A DNA stretch of 33,039 nt, taken from assembly GCF_947504215.1 (NCBI RefSeq), contig NZ_CANNGO010000022.1, positions 1 through 33,039 on the forward strand. Direction: 5' to 3'. Within the stretch, counting starts at the first letter, position 1, and the number at the start of each line of letters is the position of its first letter. The notes beneath the pieces were generated by a model. It saw nothing but the letters and a program-made list of their open reading frames with translations. It did not search any database and had not been told where the DNA came from. Shown piece after piece: positions 1-8,456 of this stretch. The stretch comes from an uncultured Ruegeria sp. Lineage in GTDB: Bacteria > Pseudomonadota > Alphaproteobacteria > Rhodobacterales > Rhodobacteraceae. Both the position numbers and the translations under genes were made by a program.

Positions 1-35
1 GGGTCAGATGGCAGAAAGTTAGGTGCGTCATACAT
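1..35 (-). CDS. tnpC: IS66 transposase TnpC, N-terminal fragment at window edge
   Basis: An ATG at 35-33 on the minus strand opens a frame that runs off the window, reading MYDAPNFLPSDP. It lies 37 bases beyond the end of the tnpB frame, where the DDE transposase gene of IS66 elements sits, and the LPSDP-like start resembles TnpC N termini. Only 11 full codons are visible, so the assignment depends mainly on gene order. Confidence 0.5.
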   Translation of the reverse strand, partial: MYDAPNFLPSD

Positions 36-72
36 GGCCGATTGATAGCGGATCGCCGCGCCAATATGAATC

Positions 73-444
73 CTATGATGCCGTATTTGCTGATAAATTG
101 CCGACCGTCAAAGGTCGCCATGTGCGCTGTGGTGCCCGCCAGTCAATCCCCTCTAGCAGCATCTACAACCGCGCAGGGCTAACCGTGACCTTACCACTTG
201 CAGATGATGGCCAAACGAATTTGCCCTTCTGCAGGCGCTTGGAAAACATACAAGCCCCCTGACCATCCCACCATACGATCTTGATGAGATCGCCCCCGCG
301 ACCACGAAACACAAACAGATGCTCCGAATATCGATCCTGTTTCAGAATGCCCTCGGCCAAGGCCGACAAACTATTGAACTGTTTGCGCATGTCCGTGGCG
401 CCCGCAGCCAACCAGACCCCCTTGTTCGATGGAACCGGGATCAC
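73..444 (-). pseudogene. tnpB: IS66 accessory protein TnpB (Orf2), interrupted by an in-frame TAG
   Basis: The frame starts with GTG at 444, overlapping the tnpA stop as GTGA, a coupling common in IS66. The first 93 codons carry the IS66 Orf2 hallmarks: [13 protein letters not shown] near the N terminus, [20 protein letters not shown] in the middle, and FVWPSS before the break. A TAG at 165-163 stops translation. The same frame then continues for 29 more codons to TAG at 75-73, with the conserved Orf2 tail MLLEGIDWRAPQRTWRPL. The family usually has a serine at the stop position (LSMLLEGIDW), so a single TCG to TAG change explains the break. TnpB is needed for transposition in studied IS66 elements, so this copy is probably defective unless complemented or read through. 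Confidence 0.8.
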
Positions 445-830
445 GCCTTCAGCCCTTCGACCAGAGCCAGAACACCAGACAATGCCGTGGACCCCTCTAC
501 CAAAATCCGCCGGCCGTCTGACGACGTGATATCCACTCGGTCAGCCAAAATCGCGGCGGACAGCTGGGGCTCTTCATCGACAATGGGAACAGCGACTGTG
601 CCCGCAATCTCAACTGGCAGAAAGCCTGTGTCGGTATCCACCACCGCATCGATGGCCGGCTCCGGTGCAAACCGCGGATCCTTCAACCAGTTATGGATGA
701 GATTGGCATTCATCGCATGCCGCCGCGCAACCTGCGCAACAGAGACGCCCGGCACTGTCGTCTGTCCACAAATCGAGCGCTTCTCATCATCCGACCAGAA
801 CCGCTTCTTCTGACCCTTCTTTCCCGCCAT
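441..830 (-). CDS. tnpA: IS66 transposase-associated protein TnpA (Orf1)
   Basis: This 129-residue protein has an N-terminal helix-turn-helix: [12 protein letters not shown], then [20 protein letters not shown], the pattern of IS66 Orf1 (IS3/Tn3-type HTH). The C-terminal half is acidic and variable, ending in a [15 protein letters not shown] strand. I chose ATG at 830 because GAGG stands seven bases before it; an upstream TTG at 860 has no such support. The TGA stop overlaps the tnpB GTG. It acts with TnpB and TnpC in transposition. It appears intact, unlike tnpB. Confidence 0.8.
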   Translation of the reverse strand: MAGKKGQKKRFWSDDEKRSICGQTTVPGVSVAQVARRHAMNANLIHNWLKDPRFAPEPAIDAVVDTDTGFLPVEIAGTVAVPIVDEEPQLSAAILADRVDITSSDGRRILVEGSTALSGVLALVEGLKA

Positions 831-917
831 AAACTGCCTCAAGATGTCCACTATCAACAATGAACATTATCAGACCACATCAACACGTATCAGAGCGGTC
901 AGACCGGACGGTTACCA

Positions 918-1085
918 ATGAACTCGCACTCTACGACTTCAAAGCTTCACCGATGGCGAGTGATTGACGGCATTCAGCCAAGCCTGGCCGACCCCTCGCA
1001 CATTGAAACGCGGTTCAATCTGAAACTGACATCTTTTGCGGATTGGGTGTCATATCATCGCAACCACTTCAACCAACAAGGGTAA
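918..1085 (+). CDS. 55-codon ORF abutting the IS66 end, possible gene remnant
   Basis: Starting exactly at the inferred IS66 boundary, an ATG opens a 55-codon frame (MNSHSTTSKLHRW at the start, SFADWVSYHRNHFNQQG at the end). I do not recognise it. Its composition (tryptophans, SFADW, FNQQG) looks like real protein more than random sequence. Its position flush against the insertion suggests the C-terminal remnant of a gene cut by the element, with the ATG being internal. No ribosome binding site is available because the upstream DNA is the IS end. A minus-strand 70-codon frame at 1055-1267 overlaps its end and has no support either. Confidence 0.25.
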   Translation: MNSHSTTSKLHRWRVIDGIQPSLADPSHIETRFNLKLTSFADWVSYHRNHFNQQG

Positions 1086-1268
1086 TCTCTTGATGGTTTC
1101 CATCTCCAAAACCTAACAGATGAGAGATCAGGGAATGTCCATTCCGTCACAACCGGTTCAAGCCGCAGGACGCCCGGAAAATCCGCCTTTATTATCTCCA
1201 CAATTTCAGTCAGACGGACATCGCACACATGACATTTAGGTCGGAGCCTCGGTATGCAAGGCTGCACT

Positions 1269-3506
1269 TTACTTCTTTGGATTTTCTCGACGCCATTTGC
1301 GACGTCTGTATGAGTTCAATCGTACTTTGTTGATGTCGCTAAGGATGGAGCGCCACTCTGGCCGGCTGTCAGGATGAGAGAGCGAACGGGTGTCATTTTC
1401 GACACCCTTGTTCCGCGGCCGTTGCGCGATGTGGTCAAACACAAGATCGATATCCATACCACTCTTACGCAGCACGCTTTTCCAATGAAGGAGACTCAGT
1501 TTCATCGGATTATCACGAAGGAGTTCGATTTTCACAAAGGGGAATCCGGAGTTAATCAGATGCTCCCAATAATGGTGGCTGACATTGATCTTTTCCAGCT
1601 CATCCGCTTGTTCGCCAGGGAATAGGTCGGCAAGTGGGAACAGGATCTCATGTGACAAACCAAAGTCCCCCATAATATCTAGGATCTTCATTTCGTATTT
1701 TTTGATCACATCCGTTTTGCGATCATACATCTTCAATCGCGACCAGAATTCCTGGCTCGCCGGGTTGGTCAAACCCGCACCCTGAAGCATAAAGAAATAG
1801 CTCTGAGTATGATACTGGATTTGATAGGAATCCGTGAGGGCAACATAGTCTGCTGTGGAAGTAAGCAAGCGGTTGATGAACCCCTCGAAAGGTCCAGGCA
1901 GAGCGAACACGCTGTCGTTGGTGACAACGAGGCGCTCGGCATCCCAGCATTCAGGTATCAATTTAAGCGCGCGCGACCAAGCAGAGAAATCCATGCCGCC
2001 ATTCTCGCGGACTACTATCCCTGCAGCTTTGGACAGGTTGCTGACGGTCAAAGCATCTTCTGTGTTTTTAACCGCTATACAGGCAATGACCTTAAAGCCT
2101 TGTTCACTCAGAAGGTTGATATATTGGGCAGTTGCATCCGTTAACGAACCTGAAGGTGAGTAGATTGCGAACACGCAGACCTTTTCGTCTTTCAGGTCGC
2201 CAGGATGGCGCAGAATATAAGCATGTTTCGGATCAGGTTCGGGCGTGTCGTCCGCCGTCAGCGCAGCGTGCAAGAGTTTATGCTCGTGCTTGGCACGTTC
2301 AATGAAATACGCCGGTTCAACTGCAAACTGTTCTGCAAGTCCAATTTCAGTATCCATCGATTCAATGGCAGCTGCAAAAATGGGTTCAAGTACTTCCGGC
2401 TCTGCTCCATTGTGCTTCTTTACAAGCCCGGCATACAACAACCCACATCCCAACCAAGACGGAAACCGCTCGTAATCCACTTTGTCGCGCTCTCTGAGGC
2501 GGTTCTGGGACAAGCCTATATTGTCAAAATCGATATTGTATTGCTTCAGCGCCAGATCCCGGAAACGAGGATAGAGTGCATCGACCTTATCAAACATACC
2601 CAGGTTGAACGCGTCTTTTACGCCGCGGTAAAGAGCGCCGCCCGATATGTGAGGATCTCCACTATTGGCGAGGCCTTCAAGATATTCCAGATAGACGGGC
2701 CAATCAGCAAATCCTTCGTCTATCCTGGGCAGCTGTTCGTGCGAGGCCCATGCAAACAAACGATGGCCAGAATCGCGCACTTCAACATGCTCGAATCCGC
2801 ATTTTTTCAACAGGTCCTTGAGGCCATTTGCCGACGCGATGAAGTAGTGAAAACCAGGAGACAGTGTCGCAAGCAAGGAAATGAACGACGTGTCTTCGGT
2901 CAGGACCGTCGCGCTGGGGGTCGTCAAGACAAGGATGCCGTCATCTTTCAAAGCAACCTTGATCTCGTTCACGAACGCCTCAGGGTCTTCCACGTGCTCT
3001 ATGACTTCGCTGCTGAAAACGTAGTCGAACTTCTGTCCTTGTATTTCGGTCGCTTCGTTATAGTAGCTGTGAATGATGTTGATACCCAGCTTTTCTGAGC
3101 CGACATGACCGTACATACTGGTTTCCAAACCATACGCGTCGCCATAACCGATTGACTGCCAGAAATGAGGGACAAAACCGAAACCGCACCCAACATCCAG
3201 CAAATCGCCTGTTCTTGGTCGCTCAACTGCTAAAAGCGGTTCGAGCATGGCACTGATGCCGGCCCAGTTCTGAACGTAATTCATCCAGTAGTCGTGCGAG
3301 AAGCCTTCAGAATCATAGCCAATGACCGGGTCTTCGTCGATGAAATACGCTGTGCCGCAGGATTTGCATTTGTACATATGCAAAGTCGAATCATAGTAGA
3401 CTGGTTGGGATACTTCCAGAAGATCTTCGCCATTTCTTGCGCCACAAACCGGGCAACTCCGAACCTCAGAAACTCCGGGGAAAGTCGTGAATTTGATTTC
3501 AACCAT
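1269..3506 (-). CDS. SAM-dependent methyltransferase fused to a rhamnan-synthesis (RgpF-like) domain
   Basis: This 745-residue protein opens with a zinc-ribbon-like pair of CxxC motifs (C18, C21, C47, C50). A class I SAM methyltransferase domain follows (motif I LLDVGCGFGF at about 102-111, then SSEVIEHVEDPEAF and DDGILVLTTPS). A linker of unknown function follows. From about residue 435 the C terminus matches the RgpF/rhamnan-synthesis family: VCVFAIYSPSG, VVRENGGMDFSAW, LVVTNDSVF and NVSHHYWEHLI. RgpF-type domains act in rhamnose-polysaccharide assembly. The N-terminal unit probably methylates a sugar or a chain end, which is inference. AGGAGA precedes the ATG by seven bases. The gene stands alone between mobile-element scars, and its base composition looks more A+T-rich than the downstream operons. 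It is probably cytoplasmic, with no signal peptide. Confidence 0.75.
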   Translation of the reverse strand: MVEIKFTTFPGVSEVRSCPVCGARNGEDLLEVSQPVYYDSTLHMYKCKSCGTAYFIDEDPVIGYDSEGFSHDYWMNYVQNWAGISAMLEPLLAVERPRTGDLLDVGCGFGFVPHFWQSIGYGDAYGLETSMYGHVGSEKLGINIIHSYYNEATEIQGQKFDYVFSSEVIEHVEDPEAFVNEIKVALKDDGILVLTTPSATVLTEDTSFISLLATLSPGFHYFIASANGLKDLLKKCGFEHVEVRDSGHRLFAWASHEQLPRIDEGFADWPVYLEYLEGLANSGDPHISGGALYRGVKDAFNLGMFDKVDALYPRFRDLALKQYNIDFDNIGLSQNRLRERDKVDYERFPSWLGCGLLYAGLVKKHNGAEPEVLEPIFAAAIESMDTEIGLAEQFAVEPAYFIERAKHEHKLLHAALTADDTPEPDPKHAYILRHPGDLKDEKVCVFAIYSPSGSLTDATAQYINLLSEQGFKVIACIAVKNTEDALTVSNLSKAAGIVVRENGGMDFSAWSRALKLIPECWDAERLVVTNDSVFALPGPFEGFINRLLTSTADYVALTDSYQIQYHTQSYFFMLQGAGLTNPASQEFWSRLKMYDRKTDVIKKYEMKILDIMGDFGLSHEILFPLADLFPGEQADELEKINVSHHYWEHLINSGFPFVKIELLRDNPMKLSLLHWKSVLRKSGMDIDLVFDHIAQRPRNKGVENDTRSLSHPDSRPEWRSILSDINKVRLNSYRRRKWRRENPKK

Positions 3507-4119
3507 TGAAAGTCTCCTACGGTGTCTTCTTCAATGCCGGAGATTGAAAAAAAAGCAATTTCTTGTTAACTAACAACGCGTTTGTCAATCTTTGTAGTGC
3601 CTAGGTAGGTGAACAAAACGCAATTCTTGGCGGCTGATACAATAGATAGCGGTCTGCACACAACCATGTTTATTGACACAAGATCAACGACTGCAGGTTT
3701 GGGCAAGCGACTTTCCACTCATCATAGTCTCGGCTTGGGATCGCGTTCTTCTATTTTGCTACCGCGGCGGATTCCGCATGTTGAAATGCCCTAGTCGGCT
3801 GGGCCGAAGCGACCTTTTGATGATCACCCTGATTCCTCAGTGTTTGACATGGATCGGGTATTGGTAGCGTTGATGGCTGGCGCTGGTGCGCGTCAAATTG
3901 TCGCCACACCCCGAACGTAGACTGCTTTCAGTTGTAAATTCGCTCACCGGAAATGATCGCAAAAACACGGCCCAGACTGAAGCCATGTCTGAGGTCAACG
4001 CTTATGGATCCAAATAGGGTAATTTGGTAAGAGAGAGTTTGTTTCTCATCGTAGTCACTAAGGAGTGAACGAAGGGGAGGCCAAAGGTAAGACCCGGACA
4101 CAAAGTCGGCAAGCCGGCG
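3507..4119. other. A+T-rich non-coding stretch between accessory genes
   Basis: About 610 bases hold no frame with coding character. It contains an A-run near 3547-3554 and a short inverted repeat at 3563-3576. Frames at 3609-3867 are short, lack ribosome binding sites and have no recognisable motif. It may be decayed mobile DNA, since an IS3 transposase fragment follows directly. Confidence 0.5.
3563..3576. repeat. Inverted repeat TTGTTA-N2-TAACAA upstream of the methyltransferase-RgpF gene
   Basis: Perfect 6-base arms flank two central bases, 57 bases upstream of the ATG at 3506. Its size and position would suit an operator. No regulator gene is adjacent, so the role is unknown. Confidence 0.3.
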
Positions 4120-4285
4120 TTGAATGAGACGGTCCGGTCACCGCGAGAACTGGTGGTGACATTCTCGAACAAGGACAGGTATTTTATCTCAGACATTTCA
4201 GTCTTTTGTGTGTTGAAAGCCTATGATCTGATCACCAGCGTTGGCTTCATCGTGATCAAGGCGGCAAACGAAGTCAAAGTCAAAG
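4120..4285 (+). pseudogene. IS3-family transposase (OrfB) fragment
   Basis: The translated stretch SPRELVVTFSNKDRYFIS, then VFCVLKAYDLIT and FIVIKAANE, follows the segment of IS3-type OrfB transposases just before the catalytic core (typically LSPRE..V.FT..RYFVSE..VYRLLKAHDLITSPAYVVIKAA). The part that should follow, with the WQTDFTY strand carrying the first catalytic Asp, is not readable. Similarity fades after about 4285, and nothing upstream extends it. I infer a truncated, decayed insertion-sequence remnant. It ends about 80 bases before the next gene. Confidence 0.6.
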
Positions 4286-4321
4286 CGGCCGTTTTCGACT
4301 TGAAACTCGCAACAAATTTGC

Positions 4322-4338
4322 ACCAAGTTGAACTTGGT
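4322..4338. promoter_or_regulatory. Perfect 17-base inverted repeat just upstream of a methyltransferase gene
   Basis: ACCAAGTT-G-AACTTGGT is a perfect palindrome with 8-base arms and a one-base centre, ending 25 bases before the ATG at 4364. It could be an operator, or leftover terminal sequence of the adjacent IS3 fragment. Confidence 0.35.
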
Positions 4339-4363
4339 CGAACAACACAAGCGAGCAACAGGC

Positions 4364-5386
4364 ATGGGCAGAGTTGAAGAAGTATTAAAATTTGTAGATT
4401 TTAGATGTCCCGGGATCGAAATAGCTCCCTACTTTTCTCCGATGATTCCAAAAGCCAAGCATAGCAACGCATTTACCTTAGATGTGTTTAGCACGGCGGT
4501 GCTTCGCGAGAAGGGTAAAGAAGACCCCAACGTTAAGGATCTTGTCGAAAATATCGAGGAAGTCGACTTTGTTGGCGACGCATGCGGTATTGACGCGATG
4601 CTTCGCAACAACGAAAATTACGGCCAATTTCAGTACATTGTTTCATCCCATAATTTTGAACACCTGCCGAACCCCATTAAGTTCTTGATTGGCTGCTCAC
4701 GTGTACTTCGACCGGGTGGCTACATCAGCATGGCGATCCCAGACCATCGGGCATGTTTTGATCATTTTCGTTTTCCGACAAAACTCTCTGACTGGTTGTT
4801 GGCCTACCATGGCGAAATTGAACAACCGAGCCCGGAAGTCGTGTTTGATTTTTTTTCAAACCATTCCGCTTACACGGCGGAGGGAGATCAGCGAATTGGG
4901 TGCGATTTTGCATCCGACAACCCAGATAATTTTGAATTGACCGGTGATGTGGTCTCTGCTTACGAGGTTTACAAGCACGCAAAACAGCAAGACCAAAATG
5001 AATATCAAGATGCTCACTGTTCGGTGCTCACCAATACAAGCTTCGAGTTGCTTGTGAGTGATCTAATCAGAATTGGTCTCGTTGACCTTGAAGTTGTCGA
5101 AGTAAGTGACGTGCGCGGCCTTGAGTTTTTTGTTCACTTAAGAAAGCCAGAAAAGGACAACGAACTAGTACAGAACGATACCGAAGTCTCTCGCTTAAGG
5201 CGAGAAGATCAACTGAGGGAGGTGTCGCGCTCACTGGGTGCAGCGGGATTTCCCCATAGATCATTCGACGCCAGTTGGGCAGAGCGCGAAGCCGTTTTGG
5301 CAGAACGCGACCGCCTTGCCTCTGAGTTAAGGAATGTGGTTCGATACCCTTGGAAGAATTTCAGAAGGTTTTTACGCCGAGCCTAG
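4364..5386 (+). CDS. SAM-dependent methyltransferase with C-terminal coiled-coil tail
   Basis: This 340-residue class I methyltransferase has an unusual motif I of the type GIEIAPYFSPM near residue 20 (the E-I-x-P-x-x-x-P form seen in polysaccharide-linked enzymes). VDFVGDACGIDAML, SSHNFEHLPNPIKFL and LRPGGYISMAIPDHR follow. The last 60 residues are charged and probably coiled-coil (AEREAVLAERDRLASEL), ending in the basic tail NFRRFLRRA. Such tails are common in glycan-assembly proteins. I chose ATG 4364, since the frame is open from TTG 4328 but that codon lies inside a perfect palindrome. No strong Shine-Dalgarno is visible. It is likely a sugar O-methyltransferase or a glycan chain modifier; the substrate cannot be read. 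Mobile-element scars flank it on both sides. Confidence 0.65.
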   Translation: MGRVEEVLKFVDFRCPGIEIAPYFSPMIPKAKHSNAFTLDVFSTAVLREKGKEDPNVKDLVENIEEVDFVGDACGIDAMLRNNENYGQFQYIVSSHNFEHLPNPIKFLIGCSRVLRPGGYISMAIPDHRACFDHFRFPTKLSDWLLAYHGEIEQPSPEVVFDFFSNHSAYTAEGDQRIGCDFASDNPDNFELTGDVVSAYEVYKHAKQQDQNEYQDAHCSVLTNTSFELLVSDLIRIGLVDLEVVEVSDVRGLEFFVHLRKPEKDNELVQNDTEVSRLRREDQLREVSRSLGAAGFPHRSFDASWAEREAVLAERDRLASELRNVVRYPWKNFRRFLRRA

Positions 5387-5883
5387 GCCTTGTTGCACGA
5401 AGTTTGGTCGAGATTCACTTCATGAGTTCAATGGGATTTGTTGCATTTTTATCGTTTCTGCTGGGCAGGTTAGATGGTGATTGACCGACCATGGTCACCA
5501 GTCAATCGAGCTCCAATGTTTGCGACACAACCCTTTGATTTCAAAATATGAATATCTTGGATTGTGATCTGATTTGTCGCGCATTTTGGGTCAGAAATGA
5601 GTATTGCATTCCATTATCCTTATGCACTTGCACATTCTCTGCTCGTGGCCCTCAGCCGACATTCGCGGATCCCAGCCGGGGTCCCTGAAAGCCGTCGTTC
5701 GTGGAAACTGCAACACTATGCCCATACTCGAGGGTTGCAACGCGCACTTTCACAAAGACTGCACGGTTTAGTAACGTCACGCTTAGCCCGAAGACGCGTT
5801 GTAACGTCAACGCCAATGATATCTTGTGGATCATATGGGCTGCTAAGTGGAGGGTCGTATTCCACGGCCATTTGGCGGAATAC
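5387..5883. other. Non-coding stretch beginning with a possible IS5-type terminal sequence
   Basis: Directly after the methyltransferase stop, GGCCTTGTTGCACGAA (5387-5402) resembles the GGCCTTGTTGCA-type ends of IS5-family elements found in Roseobacters. No transposase and no second end are visible. Further on, the arms GATTGAC and GTCAATC surround the palindrome GACCATGGTC (about 5479-5510). Frames here (for example 5597-5926) are short and motif-free. The stretch is probably insertion-sequence debris at the boundary between the accessory region and the next operon. Confidence 0.35.
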
Positions 5884-6927
5884 TCATGCGCATCTAAGCC
5901 GCGCTATTATCGTCGAAAACTCCTGAGCTGTGCCTCGCCATTGGGGCAGCGTAGATGACCGTTGTAACGACAAGCGAGAGAGCCGCTGTGCCTCACGTGT
6001 GTTCTGAATGACCCGTTGCAAAGCATCTGCCAAGCCGCCAGGATCGTCGGGGGCAACCAAAATCCCAGCCTTGCCAACTGTTGTCGGCACGGCACCGACA
6101 CGGCAAGAGACGATTGGTAACCCGTACATCATCGCCTCGCTCAGCACCATGCCGTAGCCTTCGTAGCGCGTGGCCAAAACAAAAACCGATGCTGCATTGA
6201 AACGGGCCGTCAGGGCGTTCTGATCAAGCTCGCCTGCGAAAGCTACGCGCGAGTCGATGTTAAGCGCGCGTGCCTGCTTGAACAAGGCGGCGGCATAGTC
6301 CCGATCATGTGTCTTGCCTACGATTTCGGCCTGCCAAGGGAGGGCTTCGAGATGCCCTAAAGCGTCTAGTAAGACATCGTGACCCTTACGAGGTGCCAAA
6401 AGCCCGACGGAGAGAACGAGCGGTGGATCAGAGAGCTGACGGTTCACAACCGGCCTATCAAAACCGGGCGGTGCGATTGTGATCCGGTGTGCTTCTGCAC
6501 CAAAATCATGGCATAAAATGCGCGCTGTTTCAGAGCTCGGAACCACAACGTGATCGGCATGGCGCAAAGCGGCAGCTTCATTTTGCAGCAGAAAAGCGGA
6601 ACGCGCTTTGGGCAGTCCGGTTTCCAGGCCAAGAGGATGGTGGATCATCGCAATGATTGGCGCTTGAACTTCGGCAAGACCGTCGGGATCGATTGCCCCA
6701 AAAACAAGACCATCCAATATGATCGGTTGATCCGAGGGCACAGCGCACAAGACATCCAGAGCCGCCGCCATGTCTGCGGTGGTAGGATCGGGAAAGCTGT
6801 CCGGCAATCGCAAATGAGCTATGCTGCAGCCCATCTCGTTTAATTCATGCAACACACGGGCCTCATATATGAAGCCTCCGGTGCGGCGATCCTTGTCGCC
6901 CGGGATAGCAAAAACGGCTTGATTCAT
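5884..6927 (-). CDS. Glycosyltransferase family 4 (GT-B fold)
   Basis: This 347-residue protein has GT-B layout. The N-terminal half holds acceptor-side features (GGFIYEARVLHEL, AMIHHPLGLE, VVVPSSETARIL). The C-terminal half has the family signatures LSVGLLAPRKGHDVLLDAL and RYEGYGMVLSEAMMYGLPI, with the EX7E pair that binds the nucleotide-sugar phosphates, then KAGILVAPDDP. It probably transfers a hexose or related sugar from a nucleotide donor in the cytoplasm. I chose ATG 6927, which overlaps the upstream permease stop as TGATG; GTG 6930 is the alternative. It is the last gene of a seven-gene minus-strand train, next to phospholipid-head-group enzymes. That suggests a glycolipid or envelope-glycan product, which is inference. 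Confidence 0.8.
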   Translation of the reverse strand: MNQAVFAIPGDKDRRTGGFIYEARVLHELNEMGCSIAHLRLPDSFPDPTTADMAAALDVLCAVPSDQPIILDGLVFGAIDPDGLAEVQAPIIAMIHHPLGLETGLPKARSAFLLQNEAAALRHADHVVVPSSETARILCHDFGAEAHRITIAPPGFDRPVVNRQLSDPPLVLSVGLLAPRKGHDVLLDALGHLEALPWQAEIVGKTHDRDYAAALFKQARALNIDSRVAFAGELDQNALTARFNAASVFVLATRYEGYGMVLSEAMMYGLPIVSCRVGAVPTTVGKAGILVAPDDPGGLADALQRVIQNTREAQRLSRLSLQRSSTLPQWRGTAQEFSTIIARLRCA

Positions 6928-8456
6928 CACACCTGTTCATTCGCGTATATGCGCAGCACCCTATGCTCCACTGCGGCGACAGCGGCATAAACCACCACTG
7001 CGACAACCGCGAGGATCACAACGCAGGACCACAGCATGTTGTAGTTGGATGTGCTCGCCGTTGTGGCCATCAAAACACCGATCCCTTTGCCTGTCGCAAG
7101 CCATTCTACTGTTGTGATCGCCAGTAAAGCGGCTGGCACGGCCATACGGGCAGAGGCGAAGAAGGCGGGTAGCATTGCTGGTATTTGTGCCGCGCGCAGC
7201 AAGTGCCAGCGACCGGCGTCATAGCTTCTGAAAAGGTCAACGACCTGACCGGGCGTTTGGCGAAGACCCTGCTGGCAGGCGACAAATGTCGGGAAGAAGA
7301 TCATTACTGCGACGACGACCATGGTCCCCACCAGACCGCGCCCGAATGCAAGCACCAGAAGCGGTGCAGTCGTGATGATTGGCACAGCACGCAGCGCTAC
7401 GGCAACCGGCATTGTTGCGCGGTTCAATGCCGGCGACAAAACCACCAATGCAGCCAGCGCCGCGCCCAAGGCAAGGCCGGCAAGGTATCCAGGTACGGCA
7501 AAAGACAAGGTTTCAGCGAGAGCCGACAAAACTGTGTTCCGATTTTGCGCCTCGGCCAGAAAGGCCCACACATCGCCGGGACGTTTCGCGAAAAAGCGGT
7601 TGAGATCTAATGCATCCATCGACACTTGCCAAAGGATCAGCACGAAAGCCGTAGTGAACCCGATCTCGAGCAGGTACTTCCATGGTCTCTGACGTACAGA
7701 GACGGCAGGTGCCGACAACAGAATGACGGGCCTGTACGCAACGACGCGCTGACCAAGCCAGCCGATCGACCCATAAGCGATCATGGCGATCAGTGCAGCA
7801 ATAAGCGCCAGCGCCCATGTCGCATTTGTGTCCAACCCCCGCATGGCGCGCAAGGTCAGTACACCCAACCCTCGTTCTGCCCCCGTGAACTCGCCGATCA
7901 TGGCCCCCAAAAGGGCGGCAGGTGCGCTGATTTGTAGGCCCACGAAGAGATATGGCAAACTTGCGCGCGCCCGCGCGCGGATCAGGGTCGACATCGGACC
8001 ACGGCCATAAACGCGCATCAGATCAGTCCAAGTTTGTGACACAGCGCGCAAGCCGACGAGTAGTGTGAGTAGGGTTGTGTAGTAAACTGCCAATGCGGCG
8101 AGCGCGATCTGTGGCCCAGTGCCGGGCCCAAACAACACGCGCAAAATGGGTCCACTGGCAATCAACGGCACGCAAAACACAAGCAGGCAAACGGCAGATA
8201 GCGTTCGCGCGCTGCGGGGGAAGACGATCATTATGGTGCCCAACCCTATCGCTGCGAGATTCCCCCAGACAAAGCCCTGTGCGGCGTTGACCGACGTTTC
8301 TAGCGCAGCGCGGGCAAGCAGCGCTGCATTGTTTGATACATATCCCGCAATTGCCAAAGGACTGCTTACCAGCAGGCTGCCCGGCACCAAGCGCAAAGCA
8401 CCTTCCCATAAAACCAACACAACACAGAGCCATAATAGCAAGCGCAATACGGTCAT
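6927..8456 (-). CDS. ABC importer permease, two fused permease domains (SsuC/TauC/ThiX type)
   Basis: The 509 residues are almost entirely hydrophobic and hold two copies of the binding-protein-dependent permease domain (about 30-235 and 270-500). Each has a cytoplasmic coupling segment, with RVYGRGPMSTLIRARARASLPY in copy one and LFRSYDAGRWHLLRAAQIPAML in copy two. Each copy is followed by an AxxAMIGEF or ATTVEWLATGKGIG-like segment typical of nitrate/sulfonate/taurine-type permeases. Normally two separate or identical chains pair; here one chain supplies both halves. Its start overlaps the ATPase stop (8453-8456), and its stop overlaps the glycosyltransferase start. Together with the neighbouring ATPase and NMT1-like binding protein it forms an inner-membrane importer. 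Confidence 0.85.
   Translation of the reverse strand: MTVLRLLLWLCVVLVLWEGALRLVPGSLLVSSPLAIAGYVSNNAALLARAALETSVNAAQGFVWGNLAAIGLGTIMIVFPRSARTLSAVCLLVFCVPLIASGPILRVLFGPGTGPQIALAALAVYYTTLLTLLVGLRAVSQTWTDLMRVYGRGPMSTLIRARARASLPYLFVGLQISAPAALLGAMIGEFTGAERGLGVLTLRAMRGLDTNATWALALIAALIAMIAYGSIGWLGQRVVAYRPVILLSAPAVSVRQRPWKYLLEIGFTTAFVLILWQVSMDALDLNRFFAKRPGDVWAFLAEAQNRNTVLSALAETLSFAVPGYLAGLALGAALAALVVLSPALNRATMPVAVALRAVPIITTAPLLVLAFGRGLVGTMVVVAVMIFFPTFVACQQGLRQTPGQVVDLFRSYDAGRWHLLRAAQIPAMLPAFFASARMAVPAALLAITTVEWLATGKGIGVLMATTASTSNYNMLWSCVVILAVVAVVVYAAVAAVEHRVLRIYANEQV

Larger units (their letters stand above)
1..917 (-). mobile_element. IS66-family insertion sequence, right portion cut by the window edge
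   Basis: Three consecutive minus-strand reading frames have the order and character of IS66 elements: tnpA (orf1), tnpB (orf2) and the first codons of tnpC. The outer end on the tnpA side is probably near 893-917. Read on the minus strand, that stretch begins GTAACCGTCCGGTCTGACCG, and the GTAA start is typical of IS66 terminal repeats. The other terminus and any target duplication lie outside the window, so the boundaries are inferred. The tnpB copy carries an in-frame stop, so this copy may be inactive. Confidence 0.8.

Noticed and set aside
1055..1267. 70-codon minus-strand ORF before the methyltransferase-RgpF end
   Set aside because: There is no ribosome binding site, no motif, and it overlaps the better-looking 55-codon plus-strand frame.
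2205..3098. 297-codon plus-strand ORF
   Set aside because: It is antisense to the methyltransferase-RgpF gene, which has clear motifs and a ribosome binding site; the plus translation has no family features.
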